Source: an uncultured Clostridium sp. (GTDB taxonomy: Bacteria > Bacillota > Clostridia > Lachnospirales > Lachnospiraceae). From it: 23,319 nt of DNA. Under the pieces are notes generated by a model. That model made no database searches. It saw nothing but the letters and a program-made list of their open reading frames with translations, and was not told the DNA's origin. How positions within the stretch are numbered: position 1 is the stretch's first letter; each line of letters begins with the position of its first letter. The position numbers were made by a program, and so were the translations under genes. The DNA lies in NCBI GenBank assembly GCA_900538475.1, contig UPYT01000031.1:1-23319 (forward strand), given 5' to 3'. This document shows, one piece after another, positions 1 to 9,809 of the stretch.

Positions 1-7
1 AAGCGAC

Positions 8-48
8 CCGCCGCAGGCGGAGAAGCTCGCTTGCGAGCTTCTTTTTTT
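8..48 (+). terminator. Rho-independent terminator of a gene left of the window
   Basis: A GC-rich inverted repeat (21-30 with 33-42) is followed by a run of eight Ts at 42-49, as expected for an intrinsic terminator read on the plus strand. A smaller palindrome, CCGCC-gca-GGCGG, lies just before it at 8-20. The T-run overlaps the stop codon of the minus-strand gene at 48-1061. That gene has no T-run on its own side, so the hairpin mainly serves a plus-strand gene outside the window. No coding sequence can be supported in 1-47. Confidence 0.8.
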
Positions 49-1061
49 TAAACGTTATCCTCTACAGTCATAACCCGAAGACCCAGATCACTCCAGGTAT
101 TGCCAATCAGATAAGAGGTATAATTTCTTCCGGAAGCAATATCAGTCTGGAAAGAAACCAGCGGCTGAGGAAGGTTGGATCCGATTCCGATGGCTCCAAG
201 AACAAGAACAGGGATTTCCTTCAGGAAGGTATAGGAGCTGGAACTGGTAATATAAAACTGATAGGAGCCTGCCATTGCCTGTTTATAAGGAGTAACAGAC
301 TGAAATCCTACGTTGCGGAAGACGGTTTCTCCTCCATACAGCAGAAGATCGAAACGGGAACCGCTGCAGGTCATGTTGGCAAAGCGGTAACAGCCGGAAC
401 CAGAAGGAAGATTGGTACATCCCATGTCAGATACCCGGATCATTTCCAGACCACCGAAGGCAGAATCTGTGAGAATCATTGTGATTTTCTGTCCTGCAAT
501 AAAGGGAAAATTCTGCTGCAGCAGTACGGAACGAAGGCCGTTGGTACGCCGTACAGTGACAGTATGGAAGCCGTCGGAAATCCAGTCATAGGTGGAGATG
601 GTTCCAAATCGGGAATTCACGGCATAGGGTGTTCCGTCAATGGAAATATTTACCGGGAAGGAATTGGAGGAGGCATTTAAAAAACGTACCTGCCCGAGAA
701 AACGGGGAGGCAGGCTGGGGATAGAGGGGCGGCCAGGAAGCCAGCCATGCTGATGTCCTCCAGATGAACCTCCGGGGTATACGGGGCCCCCTTCTCCTGG
801 GAAGGGGAGAGGAATGACAGGCCCTGGTCCCATATTGCTGTCCGGGTATACGGGACCGCCTTCTTCAAAGTCTGGGAGAGGGATAACCGGGCGCCCGCTG
901 TCGTTTTGATTTGGAATATTGTCGGGATATACGGGACCGCCTTCTTCAAAATCAGGGAGAGGAGTGGTCAGTCCGTAGTCATTTCCAGTAGGGACGGCAT
1001 CCTTCCCTGTTTGAGTGTTTTCTCCTGGGGTGTCATTGTAATGTGTATCGTTTTCAGCCAT
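48..1061 (-). CDS. DUF4397-type protein with N-terminal proline-rich repeats
   Basis: The product is 337 residues of unknown function. I start it at the ATG at 1061, not the GTG at 1073, because GTGAGG (1068-1073) sits six bases before the ATG as a ribosome site. Residues 34-47 and 61-74 are identical copies of PLPDFEEGGPVYPD. A diverged copy (PLPFPGEGGPVYPG) is at 84-97. From about residue 120 the sequence (QVRFLNASSNSFPVNISIDG, followed by a TVTVRR strand) looks like the beta-rich DUF4397 fold, perhaps two units to the C-terminus. DUF4397 proteins are usually exported, but no signal peptide, membrane segment or LPXTG motif is visible. The product may be cytoplasmic or may reach a surface such as the spore by another route. 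The family call is from memory of motifs and the function is unknown. Confidence 0.75.
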   Translation of the reverse strand: MAENDTHYNDTPGENTQTGKDAVPTGNDYGLTTPLPDFEEGGPVYPDNIPNQNDSGRPVIPLPDFEEGGPVYPDSNMGPGPVIPLPFPGEGGPVYPGGSSGGHQHGWLPGRPSIPSLPPRFLGQVRFLNASSNSFPVNISIDGTPYAVNSRFGTISTYDWISDGFHTVTVRRTNGLRSVLLQQNFPFIAGQKITMILTDSAFGGLEMIRVSDMGCTNLPSGSGCYRFANMTCSGSRFDLLLYGGETVFRNVGFQSVTPYKQAMAGSYQFYITSSSSYTFLKEIPVLVLGAIGIGSNLPQPLVSFQTDIASGRNYTSYLIGNTWSDLGLRVMTVEDNV

Positions 1062-1157
1062 AAAAAGCCTCACTGTTTTTTAATTTACTTTATGTACAGG
1101 AATGGGGGCTGGTTCCGGAATATGAGAAAAAAGGACAGTTTTTAGAGCGTATGTTGG

Positions 1158-1198
1158 AAAAGAAAACGCCGGAACCCTGTAAAACCAAGGCTCCGGCG
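1158..1198 (-). terminator. Terminator of the tRNA-Thr gene
   Basis: A 10-bp stem (1167-1176 with 1189-1198, one G-U pair) is followed on the minus strand by TTTTCTTT. It lies directly downstream of the tRNA and separates it from the DUF4397-type gene. Confidence 0.85.
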
Positions 1199-1210
1199 CA
1201 CTTTTAATCG

Positions 1211-1283
1211 AGCTGCTGACGGGAATCGGACCCGTGACCTCCGCACTACCAATGCGACGCTCTACCGACTGAGCCACAGCAGC
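1211..1283 (-). tRNA. tRNA-Thr (anticodon GGT)
   Basis: Read on the minus strand, the 73-nt sequence folds as a cloverleaf. The acceptor stem GCTGCTG/CAGCAGC is perfect, the D-arm is GCTCAGTCGGTAGAGC, and the anticodon stem is TCGCA/TGCGG. The 7-base loop TTGGTAG puts GGT at positions 34-36. The T-arm stem ACGGG/CCCGT encloses a TCCGATT loop. The GGT anticodon reads ACC and ACU threonine codons. The discriminator base is T and CCA is not encoded, so the CCA end must be added enzymatically. The gene has its own promoter (1321-1349) and terminator (1158-1198). Confidence 0.95.
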
Positions 1284-1320
1284 ACATTCACAGACTGAAA
1301 TTGTCCGATGAACTTTATTT

Positions 1321-1349
1321 ATAGTATCATGGCTTTTTTGCTTTGTCAA
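1321..1349 (-). promoter_or_regulatory. Sigma-A promoter of tRNA-Thr
   Basis: On the minus strand, a consensus -35 TTGACA (1344-1349) is separated by 17 bases from TACTAT (1321-1326). Transcription would start near 1314, about 30 nt before the mature tRNA 5' end. Confidence 0.85.
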
Positions 1350-1353
1350 CCTC

Positions 1354-1382
1354 TTTTCTAAACGGCGGTTTTATGTTATGAT
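1354..1382 (+). promoter_or_regulatory. Probable extended -10 promoter of glnS
   Basis: TGTTATGAT (1374-1382) is an extended -10 element. The -35 at the right spacing (TTTTCT, 1354-1359) is poor. It lies about 60 nt before the glnS start and back to back with the tRNA-Thr promoter, whose -35 is at 1344-1349. No T-box leader precedes the gene. Confidence 0.5.
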
Positions 1383-1442
1383 ACAGTATTATCAGAGCTT
1401 TCGCCGGACGGCGGAGATTATTTCAGACGGAGGAACCTTGCA

Positions 1443-3119
1443 ATGGAAAAGGAAAAAGAGGTTTTGGAGACGGTTGTCTCTAAAAATTTTATCGAGCAGG
1501 AGATTGATAAGGATCTGGCAGAGGGGGTTTATGATCATGTACAAACCCGTTTCCCGCCGGAGCCCAATGGATATCTTCATATTGGACATGCAAAGTCAAT
1601 TCTTTTAAACTCTGGATTGGCTAAAAAATATGGCGGCAAGTTTAATCTGCGCTTTGACGATACCAACCCCACTAAGGAAAAGACGGAGTTTGTAGAGTCT
1701 ATTATGGAAGATGTAAAGTGGCTGGGAGCGGATTTTGAAGATCGCCTGTTTTTTGCATCTAATTATTTTGATAAAATGTATGAGTGTGCAGTTTTCCTGA
1801 TTAAAAAGGGAAAAGCCTTTGTTTGCGATTTGTCAGCAGAGCAGATCAGAGAGTATCGGGGAGATTTTACTACTCCGGGAAAGGAAAGTCCCTACCGCAA
1901 CCGCAGTGTGGAAGAGAATCTGCGCCTGTTTGAGGAAATGAAGGAAGGAAAATATCAGGATGGCGAGAAGGTTCTCCGCGCCAAGATTGATATGGCATCT
2001 CCCAATATCAATATGAGAGATCCGGTTATTTATCGTGTCGCAAGAATGAGTCATCACAATACGGGCGACAAGTGGTGCATTTATCCTATGTATGACTTTG
2101 CACATCCCATTGAGGATGCTATTGAGCATATTACCCATTCGATCTGTACTCTGGAATTTGAGGATCACCGTCCGCTGTATGACTGGGTTGTGCGGGAGTG
2201 CGAGTTTGAGAATCCGCCGCGGCAGATTGAGTTTGCCAAGCTGTATCTGACTAATGTGGTGACAGGTAAGCGCTACATTAAAAAGCTGGTAGAGGACGGT
2301 ATTGTGGACGGCTGGGATGATCCCCGTCTGGTATCTATTGCGGCTCTGCGCAGAAGAGGATATACTCCGGAGGCAATTAAGATGTTTGTAGAGATGGTAG
2401 GCGTATCTAAGGCTAACAGCTCTGTGGACTATGCAATGCTGGAGTATTGTATCCGTGAGGATTTGAAGTTAAAACGTGCTCGTATGATGGCGATTCTGGA
2501 TCCGGTGAAGCTGGTAATTGACAATTACCCGGAGGGTGAGACAGAAATGCTGGAGATTCCCAACAATCTGGAAAATCCGGAACTGGGATCCCGTATGGTT
2601 CCCTTCAGCCGTGAGGTGTATATTGAGCGTGAGGACTTTATGGAGGTTCCGCCCAGAAAGTACTTCCGTATGTTCCCAGGCAATGAGGTTCGCCTGATGG
2701 GGGCTTATTACGTTACCTGTACTGGATGTGAAAAGGATGAAAACGGTAATATAACCGTGGTTCATGCGACCTATGATCCGGAAACAAGAGGAGGTTCCAG
2801 CGACAGAAAGGTAAAGGGAACCATTCACTGGGTTGCTGTAGAGACAGCAAAGCAGGTAGAGTGCCGACTGTATGAGAATATTGTGGATGAGGAAAAAGGC
2901 AAATTAAATGAAGACGGAAGCCTGAATCTGAATCCCAATTCCCTGACAATTCTGAAAAACTGCTACGTAGAGCCGGCCCTGGCTGAGGCAAAGGCCTATG
3001 ACAGCTTCCAGTTTGTAAGAAATGGCTATTTCTGTGCAGACAGCCATGACAGCCAGCCAGGACAGCCGGTATTCAACCGGATTGTTTCACTGAAGAGTTC
3101 GTTTAAAATTCAGAAATAA
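1443..3119 (+). CDS. glnS: Glutamine--tRNA ligase (GlnRS)
   Basis: This class I synthetase charges tRNA-Gln with glutamine in the cytosol. It has 558 residues, close to the usual bacterial length. The start is supported by GGAGG nine bases upstream. HIGH is at residues 46-49 within [15 protein letters not shown]. The GlnRS signature GWDDPRL is followed by [10 protein letters not shown]. The C-terminal anticodon-binding beta-barrels include KVKGTIHWV and a final GYFC-D stretch, as in E. coli GlnRS. The KMSKS loop reads VVTGKRY (about 272-278) instead of the E. coli VMSKRKL. GluRS is unlikely because of the long two-barrel C-terminus. Many Firmicutes lack GlnRS and make Gln-tRNA with GatCAB, so this gene was probably acquired at some point. 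The stop lies 14 nt before the next gene, so the two are probably cotranscribed. Confidence 0.95.
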   Translation: MEKEKEVLETVVSKNFIEQEIDKDLAEGVYDHVQTRFPPEPNGYLHIGHAKSILLNSGLAKKYGGKFNLRFDDTNPTKEKTEFVESIMEDVKWLGADFEDRLFFASNYFDKMYECAVFLIKKGKAFVCDLSAEQIREYRGDFTTPGKESPYRNRSVEENLRLFEEMKEGKYQDGEKVLRAKIDMASPNINMRDPVIYRVARMSHHNTGDKWCIYPMYDFAHPIEDAIEHITHSICTLEFEDHRPLYDWVVRECEFENPPRQIEFAKLYLTNVVTGKRYIKKLVEDGIVDGWDDPRLVSIAALRRRGYTPEAIKMFVEMVGVSKANSSVDYAMLEYCIREDLKLKRARMMAILDPVKLVIDNYPEGETEMLEIPNNLENPELGSRMVPFSREVYIEREDFMEVPPRKYFRMFPGNEVRLMGAYYVTCTGCEKDENGNITVVHATYDPETRGGSSDRKVKGTIHWVAVETAKQVECRLYENIVDEEKGKLNEDGSLNLNPNSLTILKNCYVEPALAEAKAYDSFQFVRNGYFCADSHDSQPGQPVFNRIVSLKSSFKIQK

Positions 3120-3133
3120 AACGGAGCAGCGCC

Positions 3134-4528
3134 ATGGAACTTTTGATTCCTCTGGATTTAAAAGCGAAAACATCTTTGTATGAACAGATTTATGCTTATA
3201 TCCGCAGGGAAATCCGAAACGGAAGCCTGAAGGCAGAGGAGAGGCTGCCTTCTACCAGGGTGCTGGCAGAGAACCTGAAGGTCAGCCGCAGTACGACACA
3301 GATGGCCTACGATCAGCTTCTGGCAGAAGGATATCTGGTGTCCAGACCTTACCGGGGTTATTTTGTCAGCCGTATTGAAGAGCTGGTGGAGGGCGGTCAG
3401 CCGGGTGAGCCGGAGATGGCAACCAGTGAGCCGAAAGGGCCTGACTGCCGGATTGATTTTTCTCCCCGCGGGATTGATCTGGACAGCTTTCCCTACAACA
3501 TCTGGAGAAAGCTGAGCCGCAATACCCTGGTGGATGACAATAAGGAAATGTTTCATTCTGGAAACCATCAGGGAGAGCCAGGCCTGCGCGAGGTAATCCG
3601 CAGTTACCTGCACTCTGCCCGCGGAGTAAACTGCAGCGCAGAGCAGATTATTGTGGGAGCAGGAAGCGAGTATCTTCTGATGCTGCTTGCCCAGATTCTG
3701 GGAGGAGATCTTAAGATTGCCATGGAAAATCCCACTTATAAACAGGCATACCGGGTATTCTGCAGTCTGGGATATTCGGTGACTCCTGTGGAGATGGACG
3801 GAAAGGGGATGGATCCTGTTTTGCTCCAAAAAAGCGGAGCAGATGTAGCTTATGTCATGCCTTCCCACCAGTTCCCGACAGGGGTTGTTATGACAGTAGG
3901 ACGGCGTCAGGAACTGCTAAAATGGGCATCGGGAGGGGCGCGCTATCTGATTGAGGATGATTATGACAGTGAATTCCGTTACCGGGGAAAGCCGATTCCT
4001 GCCCTGCAGGGAATGGATCGTCAGGGAAAGGTGATTTACTTGGGAACCTTTTCCAAATGCATCGCACCGGCTATTCGTGTCAGTTATCTGGTGCTTCCGC
4101 CGGAGCTTTTGAAGAGTTACCGCCGCAATGCAGGCTTTTATGCGTCTACTGTGTCCCGGATTGACCAGAATATTTTATATCAGTTTCTTTCTCAGGGACA
4201 TTTTGAAAGGCATCTAAACAGAATGCGGGCGATTTATAAGGCAAAGCATGATGTGCTTCTGGAAGAGCTTGCGCCTTTGGCGCAGGAATTTCAGATTGGC
4301 GGAGAGTATGCGGGGATTCATATGCTTCTGACTGGGAAAAAGAACCAGAGCGAGTCGGAGTTGATGGAGAAGGCATTGGCTGCCGGAGTGAGGGTATATG
4401 GACTTAGCAGCTATTTTATTCATCCTGAACACAACCACAGGCCTGCCACGATGGTTCTCGGGTATGCCAGCCTCAGAGAGGAAGAAATCCGTGAGGGAAT
4501 CCGTCTGCTGGTTTCCTGCTGGAAATAA
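3134..4528 (+). CDS. MocR-type transcriptional regulator (GntR wHTH plus aminotransferase domain)
   Basis: The 464-residue protein joins an N-terminal GntR-type winged helix to a fold-type I aminotransferase domain, the architecture of the MocR/PdxR/GabR group. The winged helix spans about residues 10-80 and includes RLPSTRVLAENLKVSRSTT and a YLVSRPYRGYFV wing. The aminotransferase domain runs from about 110 to 464. It keeps the pyridoxal-phosphate region IEDDYDSEFRY and the Schiff-base lysine K308 in GTFSK. Family members sense PLP or its amine adducts and bind DNA as head-to-tail dimers. They often control vitamin B6, GABA or transport genes, but no such target is adjacent here. GGAG lies seven bases before the ATG. 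A role as a plain aminotransferase is unlikely because the winged helix is intact. The specific regulon cannot be read from this window. Confidence 0.9.
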   Translation: MELLIPLDLKAKTSLYEQIYAYIRREIRNGSLKAEERLPSTRVLAENLKVSRSTTQMAYDQLLAEGYLVSRPYRGYFVSRIEELVEGGQPGEPEMATSEPKGPDCRIDFSPRGIDLDSFPYNIWRKLSRNTLVDDNKEMFHSGNHQGEPGLREVIRSYLHSARGVNCSAEQIIVGAGSEYLLMLLAQILGGDLKIAMENPTYKQAYRVFCSLGYSVTPVEMDGKGMDPVLLQKSGADVAYVMPSHQFPTGVVMTVGRRQELLKWASGGARYLIEDDYDSEFRYRGKPIPALQGMDRQGKVIYLGTFSKCIAPAIRVSYLVLPPELLKSYRRNAGFYASTVSRIDQNILYQFLSQGHFERHLNRMRAIYKAKHDVLLEELAPLAQEFQIGGEYAGIHMLLTGKKNQSESELMEKALAAGVRVYGLSSYFIHPEHNHRPATMVLGYASLREEEIREGIRLLVSCWK

Positions 4529-4540
4529 AAGAAAGGATTG

Positions 4541-4593
4541 TCAGCTGACGAAGCTGCGCTTCGGCGTGAGAATGTGCCAAAGCACATTTTTGC
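4541..4593 (+). terminator. Cluster of palindromes ending in a probable terminator
   Basis: Three short palindromes follow the MocR gene: TCAGCTGA (4541-4548), CGAAGC-tgc-GCTTCG (4549-4563) and AATGTGC-caaa-GCACATT (4571-4588). The last runs into a short T-stretch, making it a plausible plus-strand terminator. The packing of separate hairpins also resembles a dispersed intergenic repeat. Confidence 0.6.
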
Positions 4594-4618
4594 TCTATGT
4601 ATCAGGTGATTGTTTCAA

Positions 4619-4674
4619 TAATAAAACAGTCCGGATGTTCTGCTGTATAAGACAGAATCTCCGGACTGTTTTTC
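4619..4674. terminator. Bidirectional terminator between convergent genes
   Basis: A 13-bp perfect stem (4623-4635 with 4660-4672) carries T-rich sequence on both sides: TTTTT on the plus strand and TTTTATTATT on the minus strand. It can stop both the MocR gene and the minus-strand gene ending at 4685. Confidence 0.85.
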
Positions 4675-4684
4675 GCATTTTTAA

Positions 4685-5269
4685 TTATTCCATGATTTCT
4701 TCGCCGTCTTCAGCCAGAGCAGCATCGGTATCGATAGAAACGCTTACTGTATCCTGGGGGTTGCCTTCCTCTTCTTTTTCGGCATCAGGTTCAGCAGCTT
4801 CTTCCGGTGTTTCCTCGTTTAAGGGAGCAGCGTCTGCTTTGGGGGCTTCTTTAACGGATGGGGAAGGAACAGTATCCTCATCTTCGAAGATATCTTCTTC
4901 ATCGCTGTTTCCAAAAGAGAAGCGGGAGGCAGTGTCAGCAGCAGCGCCCATGGCCTCTCTGGTGGTATCGGCTACAATAGCAGCGGCATCCTTCATTACA
5001 TTTTTTGCAGCGCCGGCAACATCTTTGGCTGCATTCAGCATATCGCCTGCAGCAACGAGAAATTCGTCCTTATCAGCATGGAGAGACACATAATTCCGAG
5101 TCATGGTACTGTCTGGAACAGGTGTATCCTCCTCATCTTCAAAATCGTGGAAATCCTCATCCAGTTCCTTATTGAAAGACTGATATTTTCTGAAGTAAGA
5201 AATTCCGGCAGCAGCAGCGCCGGCAGCAGCAGCCAGCATTACAAATTTTCCCAATCCCTTTTTTGCCAT
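4685..5269 (-). CDS. Acidic membrane-anchored protein of unknown function
   Basis: The product has 194 residues and I do not assign it to a named family. A basic start (MAKKGLGK) leads into an alanine-rich membrane segment or uncleaved signal at about 8-25. An acidic stretch follows (DEDFHDFEDEED, 37-48). Residues 70-116 form an alanine- and lysine-rich helix (AAKDVAGAAKNVMKDAAAIV) reminiscent of YtxH or LEA-like stress proteins. The tail from about 122 is highly acidic, low complexity and probably disordered. AAAGGAG lies seven bases before the ATG. The gene is divergent from groESL and ends at a bidirectional terminator, so it is a single-gene unit. The position beside a heat-shock operon hints at a stress link but does not show one. 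Confidence 0.75.
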   Translation of the reverse strand: MAKKGLGKFVMLAAAAGAAAAGISYFRKYQSFNKELDEDFHDFEDEEDTPVPDSTMTRNYVSLHADKDEFLVAAGDMLNAAKDVAGAAKNVMKDAAAIVADTTREAMGAAADTASRFSFGNSDEEDIFEDEDTVPSPSVKEAPKADAAPLNEETPEEAAEPDAEKEEEGNPQDTVSVSIDTDAALAEDGEEIME

Positions 5270-5285
5270 ATGTGTACTCCTTTCT

Positions 5286-5311
5286 ATTGACAGACAGTTT
5301 GTTCTGTCAAT
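5286..5311. promoter_or_regulatory. Perfect inverted repeat in the 5' region of the acidic protein gene
   Basis: ATTGACAGA (5286-5294) and TCTGTCAAT (5303-5311) form a perfect 9-bp inverted repeat around an 8-base spacer. It sits immediately upstream of the ribosome site of the minus-strand gene starting at 5269. It could be a protein operator or an mRNA 5' hairpin. No convincing promoter for that gene was identified. Confidence 0.5.
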
Positions 5312-5387
5312 CTGCTATTATGAATATTGTAATACGAATGAGAAAAAAAAGAAAGGGGACAAGTGAAAATTTAAAAATTTTATAAAA

Positions 5388-5414
5388 TTAGCACTCGACA
5401 CTTGACAGTGCTAA
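5388..5414. promoter_or_regulatory. CIRCE operator (HrcA binding site)
   Basis: TTAGCACTC (5388-5396), nine bases, then CAGTGCTAA (5406-5414) matches the CIRCE consensus TTAGCACTC-N9-GAGTGCTAA except for one base, C for G at 5406. CIRCE is bound by the repressor HrcA, which is itself kept active by GroEL. The operator overlaps the -35 element of the groESL promoter, so binding would block RNA polymerase. Confidence 0.93.
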
Positions 5415-5430
5415 CAATGCGTGGTATAAC
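5402..5430 (+). promoter_or_regulatory. Sigma-A promoter of groESL
   Basis: A consensus TTGACA (5402-5407) lies 17 bases from TATAAC (5425-5430). An A/T-rich tract (about 5366-5390) just upstream resembles an UP element. The -35 lies inside CIRCE. Transcription would start near 5437, giving a leader of about 70 nt. Confidence 0.88.
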
Positions 5431-5507
5431 TGGTATTGTGAATCGAAAGAGGGATTTTAAGGAATCCTGTAATGAAAAAGTAGAAGAAGAATAAGGAGGA
5501 ATCATCC

Positions 5508-5792
5508 ATGAAATTAGTACCGTTATTTGACCGTGTTGTTTTAAAACAGCTGGTTGCAGAAGAGACTACCAAGTCAGGTATTGTACTGCCGGGTCAGGCA
5601 AAGGAGAAACCTCAGCAGGCAGAAGTTATCGCAGTAGGACCGGGCGGTGTGGTTGACGGCAAGGAAGTGACCATGCAGGTAAAGGTTGGCGATAAGGTTA
5701 TTTACTCTAAGTATTCTGGAACAGAAGTAGAAGTAGAGGACGAGAAGTTTGTAGTAGTAAAGCAGAATGATATTCTGGCAGTGATTGAGTAA
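5508..5792 (+). CDS. groES: Co-chaperonin GroES
   Basis: The 94-residue protein has the usual GroES length. It forms the heptameric lid that caps GroEL during protein folding in the cytosol. The N-terminus (KLVPLFDRVVLK) is typical. The flexible mobile loop that contacts GroEL is at about residues 17-32 (EETTKSGIVLPGQAKE). The GDKVIYSKYSGTEV and NDILAVIE stretches are also standard. AAGGAGG lies eight bases before the ATG. It is the first gene of a two-gene operon under CIRCE control, with groEL 34 nt downstream. Confidence 0.98.
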   Translation: MKLVPLFDRVVLKQLVAEETTKSGIVLPGQAKEKPQQAEVIAVGPGGVVDGKEVTMQVKVGDKVIYSKYSGTEVEVEDEKFVVVKQNDILAVIE

Positions 5793-5799
5793 AAGATAA

Positions 5800-7446
<1,647 letters not shown>

Positions 7447-7478
7447 TCAGATATCCTTGATTTTCATGGTCTGACGGC

Positions 7479-7528
7479 AAAAGGCGCAAGGGTAAAACCA
7501 TTTGGATGAGTTTTCCCCTGCGCCTTTT
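7479..7528 (+). terminator. Terminator of groESL
   Basis: AAAAGGCGCA (7479-7488) pairs with TGCGCCTTTT (7519-7528), and further GGG/CCC and AAAC/GTTT pairing lies inside. It is a long hairpin with A-run and T-run flanks about 30 nt after the groEL stop. Confidence 0.85.
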
Positions 7529-7630
7529 GTGTATCTGCCCCTGTGTCTGTTCTCCTTCTTTTAATGAGGATGAGCAGACCTTGTCAGAACGGCATAGCAC
7601 ATACGGAAAGAAGAAAAGGAGAAAGAACCT

Positions 7631-8125
7631 ATGAACGAATCTTATGCAGAGTATCTTGTCCGGCGGAAAACGCCTGCTTACGCTTGGCTGGTCACTGGCC
7701 TTTTGGGCGTGATCACAGCCTTTTTTGTGTTTATGGCTATGACGGCTGGAGTCCTGTCTGTGATCCTGATGTTTGTGTTTGGTTTTCTGACTTATCTGTC
7801 TTACAGGAATTTCCATGTGGAATTTGAGTATCTGTATGTAGATAAACAGCTGAATGTAGACAAGATTCTGGGAAAAGCCAAGAGAAAAAAAGCATATGAA
7901 TGCAGCATGGAGGAAATCCAGATGATTGCTCCCTCGGATTCTCATGTATTGTCTGATTATAAGGTAACTGGAAAGACTTTGGACTGCTCTTCCCGGATGC
8001 CTGGTGTGAAAACTTATACTGCAGTGATTCAGAAGGGAAGCGAAAGCATTCGCCTTATTTTTGAGCCCAACGATAAAATGCTTCACTGCTTCCGCCAGAC
8101 GGCACCGAGAAAAGTTGTACAGTAA
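7631..8125 (+). CDS. DUF6106-like small membrane protein
   Basis: The 164-residue protein has a short basic N-terminus (MNESYAEYLVRRKT), two membrane segments at about 17-38 and 40-58, and a cytosolic domain rich in charge. Motifs VEFEYLYVDKQLNVDKI, KAKRKKAYEC, MIAPSDSH, IFEPNDKML and the final APRKV match my recollection of the DUF6106 family, which is common in Lachnospiraceae. Its function is unknown. The layout recalls small membrane proteins with a PH-like cytosolic part, but this is a guess. AAAGGAG lies nine bases before the ATG. The gene stands alone between groESL and guaB. No convincing promoter was found in 7529-7630. Confidence 0.75.
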   Translation: MNESYAEYLVRRKTPAYAWLVTGLLGVITAFFVFMAMTAGVLSVILMFVFGFLTYLSYRNFHVEFEYLYVDKQLNVDKILGKAKRKKAYECSMEEIQMIAPSDSHVLSDYKVTGKTLDCSSRMPGVKTYTAVIQKGSESIRLIFEPNDKMLHCFRQTAPRKVVQ

Positions 8126-8202
8126 GGTCTCAAAAAAGGATTTTTGGGAAAAGTTTTCAATAAAACAGGAAAAGTGAGATGGAAAATCAGCGGAAATAGT
8201 AT

Positions 8203-8231
8203 TTGACAAGCGGACAGAAATTTGTTAAACT
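8203..8231 (+). promoter_or_regulatory. Sigma-A promoter of guaB
   Basis: Consensus TTGACA (8203-8208) is separated by 17 bases from TAAACT (8226-8231). Transcription would start near 8238, seven bases before the leader hairpin. Confidence 0.75.
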
Positions 8232-8244
8232 AAGCACTAAATAT

Positions 8245-8271
8245 TTCGACAGCCTGTCAGGTTCTGTCGAA
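8245..8271 (+). promoter_or_regulatory. guaB leader hairpin or operator
   Basis: TTCGACAG (8245-8252) and CTGTCGAA (8264-8271) form a perfect 8-bp inverted repeat. The 11-base loop contains its own small palindrome, CCTGtCAGG. It would lie at the very 5' end of the guaB mRNA. It does not match a purine riboswitch, and the orientation and spacing of its CGAA motifs do not fit paired PurR boxes. Confidence 0.5.
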
Positions 8272-8274
8272 TAA

Positions 8275-9753
<1,479 letters not shown>

Positions 9754-9773
9754 AATTTCATAAACTGTTTTTC

Positions 9774-9809
9774 AAAACCACCGCTCTGCTATGCATGGCG
9801 GTGGTTTTG
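9774..9809 (+). terminator. Terminator of guaB
   Basis: AAAACCACCGC (9774-9784) pairs with GCGGTGGTTTT (9798-9808), an 11-bp stem ending in a T-run. The right arm reaches to within a few bases of the next promoter's -10. Confidence 0.9.

Noticed and set aside
3158..3868. 236-codon minus-strand open frame
   Set aside because: It is fully antisense to the MocR gene, with no ribosome site or motif. It reflects the codon composition of the real gene.
4398..5093. 231-codon plus-strand open frame
   Set aside because: It crosses the MocR 3' end, two terminators and the antisense of the acidic protein gene. The Ser/Ala-rich translation is the complement of the acidic low-complexity region.
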